The translations under genes were made by a program, and so were the position numbers. From positions 1-8,244 of the forward strand of contig CAMVBT010000101.1 in the NCBI GenBank assembly GCA_947165805.1: a stretch of DNA of 8,244 nt. Reading direction: 5' to 3'. The notes below the pieces were generated by a model that ran no database searches, had not been told where the DNA came from, and worked only from the letters and a program-made list of their open reading frames with translations. The stretch's first letter is position 1, and each line of letters opens with the position of its first letter. This document shows positions 1 through 5,875 of the stretch, in pieces. Origin of the DNA: an uncultured Clostridia bacterium. GTDB lineage: Bacteria > Bacillota > Clostridia > Oscillospirales > Ruminococcaceae.

Positions 1-2316
1 GGAGTATCCGCCGCCGGAGGAGCCGCCGTTATTGCCGCCGTTGTTGCTGTTCGTGTTCTGGACGGGCTTTATGTCCTTTATGGCATCGCCGGTGTTCTTG
101 TCGTTGGGCTCGGTGCCGAACACGAGGGTCGTGCCTTCGTAGAGCGCCATATTGTTCGCTTTGGTCATTGTGCCGGAGGACACCTGCCCTACATCTATGA
201 AGGACGGGTCGTTATAGTTGTCCCAAACGCCCTTGTTATTGCGTATGCGGAACTGCACTTCCTTTTTATATGTGTCCTGACCTCCGGGGTAGATGTTCGT
301 GCCTGTAAAATCTATCGCGACGTAGTAGAGGTTCTTTTCCTTGTTCCAGCAGAGCACATCGCTTGCGGAGCCGCCCTGCATATAGTTCGTGGAGACCGTA
401 AGGTCGGAGGCGCTTCCGCCCGCGTCGATGACCTCGGAGATGTCGAAGAAGTAGCAGAGCTTGAGGTCGTCGGTATTGCGCGCCGGAAACGCGGTCTTGT
501 TATAGACGAGAGCCTTTATCTCCACGAAGTCCTGACCGTTCACGTTTACGGTCGCGTCGGCGTAGAGCTCGTCGTCGGGCTGCTCGACCGCGCCGAAGCG
601 CTTTAGCGTCTTGCCGCCGTACTTATCCCAGAGCTTTATGAGAGCGCCGGTGAAGCCCGCGTTGTAGTCGCAGGCGACCTCGTTGTTCGTGTAGTTGTTG
701 CGGTCGTCAGAGTAGTCGTCATTCCTGCCGGGGCCTCCCACAAGCGCGCCGTAGAGGATATGGCGGTTGTTGGCGGGGTCGCCGATGTTGTTGGTATAGG
801 AGCCGTGAGCTGTCCTGTGGTGCGGGTTCACGGGCGGATCCACGCCGAATCCCACCACGAAGCTTCTGCCTGTGCTGCCGAGCGCGTAGTCAACCTGGGA
901 CTTCGCGAATTTCAGGTAGGAGTCCTTCTTCGCGGAGCTCGTCGGCTCGCCGTGTGTTATGTACGAGAGCGCCACGAACGCCGTTGTGGTCGCGTAGCGC
1001 AGCGAGCCCCACTGGTCGCAGAATACAAGTCCCTTGGGGGTCTTGTGCATTTCGTTCATCCAGCAGTCGATGTGCTTTTCGACGGCCTTCTTATATTTTT
1101 CGTCGCCGGTCTCGTTGGCAAGGAGCACCGCCGTGCCCCACGACTTGTCGTCCCAGCAGAGAGCCCAGTTCGTGTCGCCCTCGCTCCAGAAGCCCTTTGC
1201 CTTTGTGAGCCAGTCCTCGTCGCCGGTCGCCTTGTAGAGCCAGAACGCCGCAAACGCGAGCTCGTCCTTGAAGCCTCCGTAGGACTGATAGAAGCCGTTC
1301 GCTGCGGTGTAGCCGCTGTCGGACTTGACCTTGTTCGCATAATCGAACAGCTCGGCGGCGTGCTTCGCGCACTTGTCGGCGTAGGCCTTGTCCGTGTCCC
1401 TGAATACGGCCGCGCACGCGGCGAGAGATGCCGCCGTACCCGCCGCCACCGTGGAGCCGGGGTTATTGAGGTCTACCTTGTAGGACGGGCGCTTCATCTG
1501 CGCCTCGACCGCCTCGGCGGGTCCCCACCAGCCGTGGTCGGCATTGCCGTCGCCGACCTGATAGTAGTAGACGTTCGGCTCGGGGTGACACTTTATGAAA
1601 TAATCGTTGCCCCAGCGTATGATATCGAGTATATAGTCGAGCTGTCCGCTCTCTTTATAAGCCGCCCTGTCCTCAAATACCGACCATGCCAGCAGCGCTG
1701 TCGTATAGGACATGGGCAGGTTGAACTTTACGTTGTCGCCCGCGTCGAAGAAGCCTCCGGTCAGGTCGAGCCCGTTGTCGCTGCCGTCTTTCAGGCAGGA
1801 ATCGCCGCGCCAGTTGGTGCGGATATTGTCGGGGAGCTTTCCGGAGCGCTGGAGGTCGTAGAACATCAGCGATTTCTGTAGAGCCTCGCCGTAGTTGAAG
1901 TCCGAGGTCTGCTCCCTGCCCTCGTATTCGCCGGAGTTTGGGGTCAGCCCCTTTATCGCGGCAGCGCGGGCTGCGGTCGTTCCGGGCGTGGTGACCGCCG
2001 CCGAGGTCTCAGCCGCGGAAGCTGCGGTCTCAGCCGCGGTCGTGCCTGCCGTTGTTCCGGCGGTCGTTCCCGCTGTCGTACCGGCCGTCGTTCCGGCGGT
2101 AGTGGTGCCGGAGGTCACGGAGGTGCCCGCGGTCGTGGTTCCCTGCGTGTCCGAGGAGCCTTTCGTGCCGGAGGTGCCGCTCGTTTCCGAAGAACCCGCG
2201 GTATCGGACGAGGCGGCGGCTGTAGCAGCCGGAGAGGGCTGTGTTTCGCTCTGTCCGCAGCCGGACAGTATCATGACCGCTGCAAGAGCCGCGGCGAGAA
2301 GTTTATTCGCTTTCAT
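1..2316 (-). CDS. GH9 endoglucanase with CBM3 module, lipoprotein (3' end missing)
   Basis: This is a predicted cell-surface cellulase hydrolysing beta-1,4-glucan. 772 codons are visible, with no stop before the window edge. Residues 1-20 form a lipoprotein signal (MKANK, hydrophobic run, lipobox LSGC with Cys20). Residues 21 to about 135 are a Thr/Ser/Ala/Gly linker containing AGTT repeats. The GH9 domain runs from about 139 (DFNYGEAL) to about 570. It contains FFDAGDNVKF with D191 and the likely catalytic base D194, PHHRTAHGS (H499, H500, R501) and NNEVACDYNAGF with the likely acid E546. Residues about 578-735 match CBM3, probably the 3c subtype typical of processive GH9 enzymes (VEIKALVYN, FPARNTDDLKL, ASDLTVSTNY, IYPGGQDTYKKEVQFRI). 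Residues 740-772 are an Asn/Gly/Ser linker, so another module (a CBM or dockerin) probably follows. The ATG at 2314-2316 is chosen because it begins the signal peptide and has GAAGGAG 11 nt upstream. Family assignment is firm; substrate and processivity are inferred. Confidence 0.95.
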   Translation of the reverse strand, partial: MKANKLLAAALAAVMILSGCGQSETQPSPAATAAASSDTAGSSETSGTSGTKGSSDTQGTTTAGTSVTSGTTTAGTTAGTTAGTTAGTTAGTTAAETAASAAETSAAVTTPGTTAARAAAIKGLTPNSGEYEGREQTSDFNYGEALQKSLMFYDLQRSGKLPDNIRTNWRGDSCLKDGSDNGLDLTGGFFDAGDNVKFNLPMSYTTALLAWSVFEDRAAYKESGQLDYILDIIRWGNDYFIKCHPEPNVYYYQVGDGNADHGWWGPAEAVEAQMKRPSYKVDLNNPGSTVAAGTAASLAACAAVFRDTDKAYADKCAKHAAELFDYANKVKSDSGYTAANGFYQSYGGFKDELAFAAFWLYKATGDEDWLTKAKGFWSEGDTNWALCWDDKSWGTAVLLANETGDEKYKKAVEKHIDCWMNEMHKTPKGLVFCDQWGSLRYATTTAFVALSYITHGEPTSSAKKDSYLKFAKSQVDYALGSTGRSFVVGFGVDPPVNPHHRTAHGSYTNNIGDPANNRHILYGALVGGPGRNDDYSDDRNNYTNNEVACDYNAGFTGALIKLWDKYGGKTLKRFGAVEQPDDELYADATVNVNGQDFVEIKALVYNKTAFPARNTDDLKLCYFFDISEVIDAGGSASDLTVSTNYMQGGSASDVLCWNKEKNLYYVAIDFTGTNIYPGGQDTYKKEVQFRIRNNKGVWDNYNDPSFIDVGQVSSGTMTKANNMALYEGTTLVFGTEPNDKNTGDAIKDIKPVQNTNSNNGGNNGGSSGGGYS
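2038..2100 (-). repeat. 12-bp tandem repeat coding for AGTT linker units
   Basis: About five imperfect 12-bp units lie in tandem, read on the plus strand as variants of GTCGTTCCGGCG. On the minus strand they encode Ala-Gly-Thr-Thr repeats in the linker of the GH9 lipoprotein. The units differ mostly at third codon positions, so the repeat is maintained at protein level. It forms part of a flexible spacer between the lipid anchor and the catalytic domain, and is likely to vary in copy number between strains. Confidence 0.85.
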
Positions 2317-2361
2317 CAGAAATAACGCTCCTTCTGGCGGAAATACCGAAAAATATATTCT

Positions 2362-2390
2362 ATTATAACATATAACGGCTAAATAAGCAA
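2362..2390 (-). promoter_or_regulatory. Sigma-A-type promoter of the GH9 gene
   Basis: Read on the minus strand, TTGCTT (2385-2390) is separated by 17 bp from a perfect TATAAT (2362-2367). The predicted transcript would start near 2355, leaving a leader of about 40 nt that contains the GAAGGAG ribosome binding site. The -10 and spacing are ideal; the -35 matches consensus at four of six positions. Confidence 0.75.
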
Positions 2391-2410
2391 CCGGATTTTG
2401 TAATTTTTTA

Positions 2411-2430
2411 TTAAATCGAGAAAAATTTAA
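2411..2430. promoter_or_regulatory. AT-rich inverted repeat between divergent promoters (possible operator)
   Basis: TTAAAT (2411-2416) and ATTTAA (2425-2430) form a perfect 6-bp inverted repeat with an 8-bp spacer. The outer flanks (T-run at 2405-2409, A-run at 2431-2435) loosely extend the symmetry. It lies between the -35 elements of the cellulase and secG promoters. It may be an operator, or simply UP-element-like A/T tracts; base composition alone makes such repeats fairly likely. Confidence 0.25.
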
Positions 2431-2438
2431 AAAAATAC

Positions 2439-2467
2439 TTGCAATTGTGAAAAAAGTGTGCTATAAT
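2439..2467 (+). promoter_or_regulatory. Sigma-A-type promoter of secG
   Basis: TTGCAA (2439-2444), a 17-bp spacer and TATAAT (2462-2467) form a near-consensus promoter. An A/T-rich tract upstream (about 2396-2438) resembles an UP element. Transcription should begin near 2474, about 35 nt before the secG start. Confidence 0.85.
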
Positions 2468-2508
2468 GATTTCTGCATTATCCAAAAATATGTAAGGAGA
2501 TAAAGAAA

Positions 2509-2925
2509 ATGACGGTAATAGAAATAATATTCGCAATATTGCTGATACTCTCATGCGTTTTCATAATCGCTGTCGTGCTCATGCAGGAATCAAAGCAGGG
2601 AATGTCCAACGTTATCTCGGGCGGCAGCTCGGATAACTATTTCCAGAAGAACAGCGGAAGGACAAAAGAGGCAAAGCTCTCGAAAGCCACAAAGATCGCG
2701 GCAGTCATAGTGTTCGTTGTAGCTATCGCGGTGAACCTCATCTCCGTATACTGGGGCGGCAACTCGGCGGACAGCTCTTCCGGCAATGTGGGCGTGGCCA
2801 CCGACGCGGATTTCTCGATCGACCCCATAACTCCCGAGACCGAAGCGACCGAGGCTTCGGAAACGACAGCCCCCTCTCCCGACGAAGCACAGGACGTCGT
2901 TGAGAATACGGTCGCAGCCGAATAA
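2509..2925 (+). CDS. secG: Protein translocase subunit SecG with extended acidic tail
   Basis: SecG is the small membrane subunit of the SecYEG channel; it assists SecA-driven preprotein export. The product has 138 residues. Transmembrane segment 1 spans about residues 3-26 (IEIIFAILLILSCVFIIAVVLMQ). It is followed by the family signature region QESKQGMSNVISGGSSDNYF. A basic loop around residues 50-62 precedes segment 2 at about 63-83 (IAAVIVFVVAIAVNLISVYW). Typical SecG ends soon after segment 2, at about 75-85 residues. Here a further tail of about 50 residues, rich in Asp, Glu, Ser and Thr (about 88-138), would lie outside the cell by the usual topology. The ATG has AAGGAG (2494-2499) 9 nt upstream and its own promoter. 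The common Firmicutes neighbours rnr and smpB are absent downstream. Confidence 0.93.
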   Translation: MTVIEIIFAILLILSCVFIIAVVLMQESKQGMSNVISGGSSDNYFQKNSGRTKEAKLSKATKIAAVIVFVVAIAVNLISVYWGGNSADSSSGNVGVATDADFSIDPITPETEATEASETTAPSPDEAQDVVENTVAAE

Positions 2926-2949
2926 CGGAAACAGGAACAGTCCGATGCC

Positions 2950-2983
2950 GCGGTACGGGATATCCCCGTGCCGCGTAGTTTTT
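2950..2983 (+). terminator. Intrinsic terminator or attenuator after secG
   Basis: A 10-bp GC-rich stem with one G-U pair (2950-2959 with 2965-2974) and a 5-nt loop is followed after 4 nt by five T residues (2979-2983). It sits 24 bp after the secG stop and 7 bp before the ribosome binding site of the next gene. It probably ends most secG transcripts. No separate promoter for the next gene is evident, so partial readthrough is likely. Confidence 0.65.
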
Positions 2984-3002
2984 ACTGTCAGGAGGATATA
3001 AT

Positions 3003-3416
3003 ATGGAAGTGAACGCAGCCACATACCCGAGATCGATATACTTCAAGCTGCCCCGCCGCGCCATCATATCGAACGGAAATATTTACACCGGTAGCGAGAA
3101 CACGTTCAATTACCGCTACAAAGCCGATAAGGAGACCCACAGGATACATCTCTGGGTGTGGTACGGAATGAAGTGCTTCGAGCTCTCCGAGCCCGTGACC
3201 GAGCACGAGGAGGACGATACCGACGACGGCTGGGCTCAGCTCACCTGCGACCTCGATTACGACTATGACGATTACAAGGAAAAGCTCGCTTCGGGCGAGA
3301 TAAAGGGCAGACCTACCTACGACGACCTCAAGGACGACGGCCCCGTGCTCTCGGATTATGAGATATTCGGAGAGGACGAAGAAAACGGTGACGGCAGCGG
3401 GGATAAAAAAGACTGA
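3003..3416 (+). CDS. Hypothetical acidic protein
   Basis: I do not recognise this family. The product has 137 residues, no signal peptide and no membrane segment, so it is probably cytoplasmic. The N-terminal half (about 1-70) looks folded, with a basic patch (KLPRR), aromatic residues and the stretch HRIHLWVWYGMKCFEL. The C-terminal half (from about 68) is dominated by Asp, Glu and Tyr (EHEEDDTDDGW, DLDYDYDDY) and ends in a Gly/Asp/Lys-rich tail. Strong evidence that it is a real gene comes from AGGAGG (2990-2995) 7 nt before the ATG and from codon use like its neighbours. No promoter of its own is visible, so it probably depends on readthrough from secG. Its stop lies just before the infC promoter. 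Confidence 0.8.
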   Translation: MEVNAATYPRSIYFKLPRRAIISNGNIYTGSENTFNYRYKADKETHRIHLWVWYGMKCFELSEPVTEHEEDDTDDGWAQLTCDLDYDYDDYKEKLASGEIKGRPTYDDLKDDGPVLSDYEIFGEDEENGDGSGDKKD

Positions 3417-3435
3417 AAAAATTTCAGAAAAGCCC

Positions 3436-3464
3436 TTGACAAAACGGAAATAATGTTGTATAAT
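3436..3464 (+). promoter_or_regulatory. Consensus sigma-A promoter of infC-rpmI-rplT
   Basis: TTGACA (3436-3441), exactly 17 bp, and TATAAT (3459-3464) are both perfect matches. This is the strongest promoter in the window, as expected for a ribosomal protein operon. Transcription should start near 3471, about 160 nt before infC. Confidence 0.93.
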
Positions 3465-3470
3465 AGCGAT

Positions 3471-3630
3471 TGTATTATAAACAGAAAGAAGAGAAACTCT
3501 CACCCGCCGACGCTTCGTGGCAGTCGGGCGCGGTTGTTTATAAGATCCCTGAGCAAATTATCGGATCTGTAGACGCGGGTGAGACCTGCGTCTTTTTGTT
3601 TGGCTTTTAGAGTGAAAGGGAGTGTACACC
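3471..3630 (+). ncRNA. infC operon leader, probable L20-responsive attenuator
   Basis: This non-coding 5' leader has mutually exclusive folds. Bases 3498-3507 are a perfect 10-bp complement of 3575-3584, which forms the left arm of the downstream terminator. Pairing the two would therefore prevent termination. Between these arms lie two local hairpins: CCGAC/GTCGG (3507-3511 with 3523-3527) and AGATCC/GGATCT (3543-3548 with 3563-3568). In Bacillus subtilis, L20 binds the infC leader and causes premature termination; Rfam describes this as the L20 leader. Position, operon content and the switch geometry match that system. I infer L20 as ligand from context and did not match the consensus base by base. 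Confidence 0.8.
3571..3600 (+). terminator. Attenuator terminator in the infC leader
   Basis: Bases 3571-3580 pair with 3584-3593 (10 bp with one G-U and a 3-nt loop), followed by a T tract with one G interruption (3593-3600). It lies entirely upstream of infC and downstream of the operon promoter, so it can only act as an attenuator. Its left arm is shared with the long-range antiterminator pairing described for the leader. Confidence 0.85.
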
Positions 3631-4203
3631 ATCAGCAAAAAGGATATGCTCATCAACGATGAGATACGCGAAAAGGAAGTCAGAGTTATCGGATCGGAGG
3701 GCGAACAGCTCGGTATCATGTCGTCCGCGGACGCTCTCGCGAAGGCGGAAGAAGAGGACCTCGACCTCGTACTGATCGCGCCGCAGGGCAACCCGCCCGT
3801 ATGCCGCATAATGAACTACGGCAAGTACCGCTTCGAGCAGTCAAAGCGCGAGAAGGAAGCCCGCAAGAACCAGAAGACCGCGGAGCTCAAAGAGATACAG
3901 ATGTCTCTCAATATCGATACCAACGATTTCAACACCAAGGTAAGTCAGGCGATCAAGTTCCTGAAAGGCGGCGACAAGGTAAAACTGCGCGTGCGTTTCA
4001 GAAGAGCGAGAGAAATGTCCCACATGAACCTCGGTGAAGACCTGATGAAGAAATTCGTGGACGCCTGCGCTGAATACGGCAGTACAGACAAGCCCGCAGT
4101 GCTCGAGGGAAGAAACTACATGGTGGTCATATCCCCGAAGAGCCAGCAGGCTTCACAGAAAAAAGCAAAAACCGCCGAGGCACCTGCCGACGGCGAAGAA
4201 TAA
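3631..4203 (+). CDS. infC: Translation initiation factor IF-3 (AUC start)
   Basis: IF-3 binds the 30S subunit, blocks premature 50S joining and checks the initiator tRNA and start codon. The protein has 190 residues. The N-domain opens with [15 protein letters not shown] and includes GEQLGI and [16 protein letters not shown] (residues about 54-69). A basic linker ([11 protein letters not shown]) leads to the C-domain with [32 protein letters not shown] tail of about 20 Lys/Ala/Glu-rich residues extends past the usual end. I place the start at ATC 3631-3633. The GAAAGGGAG sequence (3614-3622) is then correctly spaced, and the product begins [13 protein letters not shown], like other IF-3 proteins. 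The in-frame GTG at 3622 overlaps the ribosome binding site, and the ATG at 3646 is too far from it. Non-AUG starts on infC underlie autoregulation in E. coli (AUU). Confidence 0.95.
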   Translation: MSKKDMLINDEIREKEVRVIGSEGEQLGIMSSADALAKAEEEDLDLVLIAPQGNPPVCRIMNYGKYRFEQSKREKEARKNQKTAELKEIQMSLNIDTNDFNTKVSQAIKFLKGGDKVKLRVRFRRAREMSHMNLGEDLMKKFVDACAEYGSTDKPAVLEGRNYMVVISPKSQQASQKKAKTAEAPADGEE

Positions 4204-4220
4204 TTAAGGAGGACCAGAAA

Positions 4221-4427
4221 ATGGCAAAGAACAAGATCAAAACTCACAGCGGTGCCAAGAAGCGCTTTAAGTTTACAGCAACCGGAAAAATCAAGTACCA
4301 GCGTACAAACCGCCGCCACAGACTGACACAGAAGGCTACCAAGCGCAAGAGGATCAACCGTGCGGCCGGTTATTCCGACAGCACGAATGTGGCTGAGATC
4401 AAGGCACTTATGCCCTACGCAAACTGA
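4221..4427 (+). CDS. rpmI: 50S ribosomal protein L35
   Basis: L35 is a small, very basic protein of the large ribosomal subunit. The 68-residue product matches the usual length of about 65 and shows the family start [17 protein letters not shown], the central TGKIK and the conserved basic run [14 protein letters not shown]. The ATG has AAGGAGG (4206-4212) 8 nt upstream and lies 17 bp after infC, with no promoter or terminator between. It is therefore translated from the infC-rpmI-rplT transcript and shares its leader control. Confidence 0.97.
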   Translation: MAKNKIKTHSGAKKRFKFTATGKIKYQRTNRRHRLTQKATKRKRINRAAGYSDSTNVAEIKALMPYAN

Positions 4428-4449
4428 TTGATAACAGGAGGAACAAACG

Positions 4450-4803
4450 ATGGCACGTGTAAAAGGCGCTTTAGCTACGCGCAAAAGAAGAAATAAGACA
4501 TTAAAGCTCGCAAAGGGCTATTGGGGCGGTAAGAGCAAGCTCTTCAAAACAGCGAAGGAAGCCGTATGGAAGAGCGGTCAGTACGCTTACATCAGCAGAA
4601 GACTCAAGAAGAGAGATTTCAGAAAGCTCTGGATCACCAGAATTTCCGCTGCCTGCAAGCTCAACGGCATGAACTACTCGACCTTTATAAACGGTCTCAA
4701 GAAGGCTGACATCTCGCTCAACCGCAAGATGCTCTCCGAAATAGCGATCAACGACGCAGCGGGCTTCACGGCTCTTTGCGACAAGGCAAAGGCCGCTCTT
4801 TAA
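4450..4803 (+). CDS. rplT: 50S ribosomal protein L20
   Basis: L20 binds 23S rRNA early in 50S assembly and, in Firmicutes, represses this operon through the leader RNA. The 117-residue product has the usual length. The basic extended N-terminus ([27 protein letters not shown]) threads into rRNA. It is followed by the conserved [23 protein letters not shown] and the C-terminal globular part with [33 protein letters not shown] (4436-4441) lies 8 nt before the ATG, and the gene is 22 bp after rpmI. It is the last gene of the operon; a strong hairpin follows directly. Confidence 0.98.
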   Translation: MARVKGALATRKRRNKTLKLAKGYWGGKSKLFKTAKEAVWKSGQYAYISRRLKKRDFRKLWITRISAACKLNGMNYSTFINGLKKADISLNRKMLSEIAINDAAGFTALCDKAKAAL

Positions 4804-4804
4804 G

Positions 4805-4848
4805 AAAAAAGATATATCACGTCCGCGCGCGTGCGGGCGTGATATTTT
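4805..4848. terminator. Bidirectional intrinsic terminator between convergent genes
   Basis: A 13-bp stem with one G-U pair (4814-4826 with 4833-4845) and a 6-nt loop is followed on the plus strand by TTTT (4845-4848). On the minus strand the same stem is followed after 3 nt by six T residues (complement of 4805-4810). It lies 10 bp after the rplT stop and 24 bp past the stop of the convergent minus-strand gene, so it can end both transcripts. Confidence 0.85.
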
Positions 4849-4869
4849 CGCATTATACGGGGTCTGATC

Positions 4870-5814
4870 TTACGGCTTTTCCGGGGTGTCCCCGCTGTCG
4901 GAGATGACCTTTTCGGTGAGTATCGTTTCGTCGGGGTGACGGTTGAAATAATATACGCAGAAGGCTATGCACGCAACTGCCGCGAGCACCGTCCCGCGCG
5001 TGATGTAGCCCATGACGAAGCCGTCGGTCTCCGGCGCGGAGGCGAGATAAGCGGGATAGTCCCGCAGCACGGTCATAAAGCCCGCGCCGCTCAGCTGAGC
5101 AAGGGCTTTGACCCCGGCGCCGAGTCCCGACAGTATCACCGCCGACACGGTCAGCACCGGACATACTATCACTCCGCAGGCGTCCAGCTTGCGCGCGAGG
5201 AAACGATAGTCCGCGAAAACGACTGCCGCGGTCGCGCCCGAAAGGATATAGGCCGATATCTCCGTCGAGAGCCCGAACGCATCGGTCTCCGCCTTGACGT
5301 TGACCAGCAGCACCGCTATGACGATCATCGCCGCCGCGCCGATAAGAGCGCCGACGATGCCGAGCACGCTGCGCAGATCGAAGCCGAGCTTTACGCGCTT
5401 TACGCTCGCGGCGGGCTGCGGGACTGACGGCACGGCTTCCGTGAAGAAGCGGTACGGCTTCGCCGCAAGACCAAGCTCCGACAATCCGTCGGTAAGCTTA
5501 TCCAAGAATTCTATAAGATAAACGGCATTCTCCTGCAAAAGACTGTACCCGTCGAGCACGGCGGTCACGGTCTCATGTCCGAGGGACTGCGACAGGAGCG
5601 TATTTTTGGGTAAGCCTTCACCGAGGCTGCTTATAAGAGCGGAGATGTCCGCTTTCCGGACATCGGGAGCCTCACAGAATATATCGGCAATATAGCGGCC
5701 GCCGCGGTCGGAAACAACGACTCCGAAACCGCGCTTCTCTCCGTACAGAGCGGTATGCTCCCCGGAGAACGAAAGCCCCGCTTCGGCGGCTATGATTGAA
5801 AGTTCGGAAAACAT
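4870..5814 (-). CDS. Hypothetical membrane protein, about four transmembrane segments
   Basis: I do not recognise this family. The 314-residue product has no cleavable signal. Residues 1 to about 140 look soluble, with predicted alternating strands and helices (RGFGVVVSDRGGRYIADIF, then KADISALISSLGEG). A Pro/Ala-rich hinge at 127-138 precedes about four hydrophobic segments, at roughly 149-172, 186-205, 213-236 and 272-290, and a polar C-tail (291-314). By the positive-inside rule the N-domain is probably cytoplasmic. GGTGAT, just upstream of the start, pairs with the 16S anti-Shine-Dalgarno tail, giving a moderate ribosome binding site. The gene is monocistronic: it has its own promoter, is convergent with rplT and is divergent from the methyltransferase gene. 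An intact 945-bp frame with neighbour-like codon use supports a real gene. No function is proposed. Confidence 0.82.
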   Translation of the reverse strand: MFSELSIIAAEAGLSFSGEHTALYGEKRGFGVVVSDRGGRYIADIFCEAPDVRKADISALISSLGEGLPKNTLLSQSLGHETVTAVLDGYSLLQENAVYLIEFLDKLTDGLSELGLAAKPYRFFTEAVPSVPQPAASVKRVKLGFDLRSVLGIVGALIGAAAMIVIAVLLVNVKAETDAFGLSTEISAYILSGATAAVVFADYRFLARKLDACGVIVCPVLTVSAVILSGLGAGVKALAQLSGAGFMTVLRDYPAYLASAPETDGFVMGYITRGTVLAAVACIAFCVYYFNRHPDETILTEKVISDSGDTPEKP

Positions 5815-5846
5815 CTTATCACCTGCAAAAATCAGAATATATCATA

Positions 5847-5875
5847 ATTTTAGCACATTAAACGATCAATGTCAA
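5847..5875 (-). promoter_or_regulatory. Promoter of the minus-strand membrane protein gene
   Basis: On the minus strand, a perfect TTGACA (5870-5875) is separated by 17 bp from TAAAAT (5847-5852), and the start codon lies about 32 nt after the -10. The -35 overlaps the first codons of the divergent methyltransferase gene, so transcription of the two genes may interfere. Confidence 0.75.

Noticed and set aside
760..1881. 373-codon open frame on the plus strand
   Set aside because: It lies antisense to the GH9 domain, whose reading frame shows clear catalytic and CBM3 motifs. The plus-strand translation is Val/Ala/Arg-rich with no family features, so it is a shadow of GC-rich codons.
1895..2368. 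Plus-strand frame encoding a PAVV-rich repeat protein
   Set aside because: The repeats are the antisense of the AGTT linker repeats in the GH9 lipoprotein, and the frame runs through the GH9 promoter region.
3413..3427. CTGAAA/TTTCAG hairpin at the stop of the acidic ORF, considered as a terminator
   Set aside because: The stem is only 6 bp and AT-rich, and it is followed by A residues rather than a T tract; it would not terminate transcription on the plus strand.
2988..3503. 171-codon minus-strand frame
   Set aside because: It is antisense to the acidic ORF, which has a proper AGGAGG site, and to the infC promoter. Its translation is an artefact of Asp/Glu codons read backwards as Val/Ile/Leu-rich sequence.
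3622..3630. GTG start for infC giving 193 residues
   Set aside because: The GTG overlaps the purine-rich ribosome binding site and adds residues not typical of IF-3. The ATC at 3631 fits spacing and homology better.
4936..5427. Plus-strand frame opposite the membrane protein gene
   Set aside because: The product is Arg/His-rich with no family features. The minus-strand frame is longer and has a promoter, a ribosome binding site, a terminator and membrane segments.
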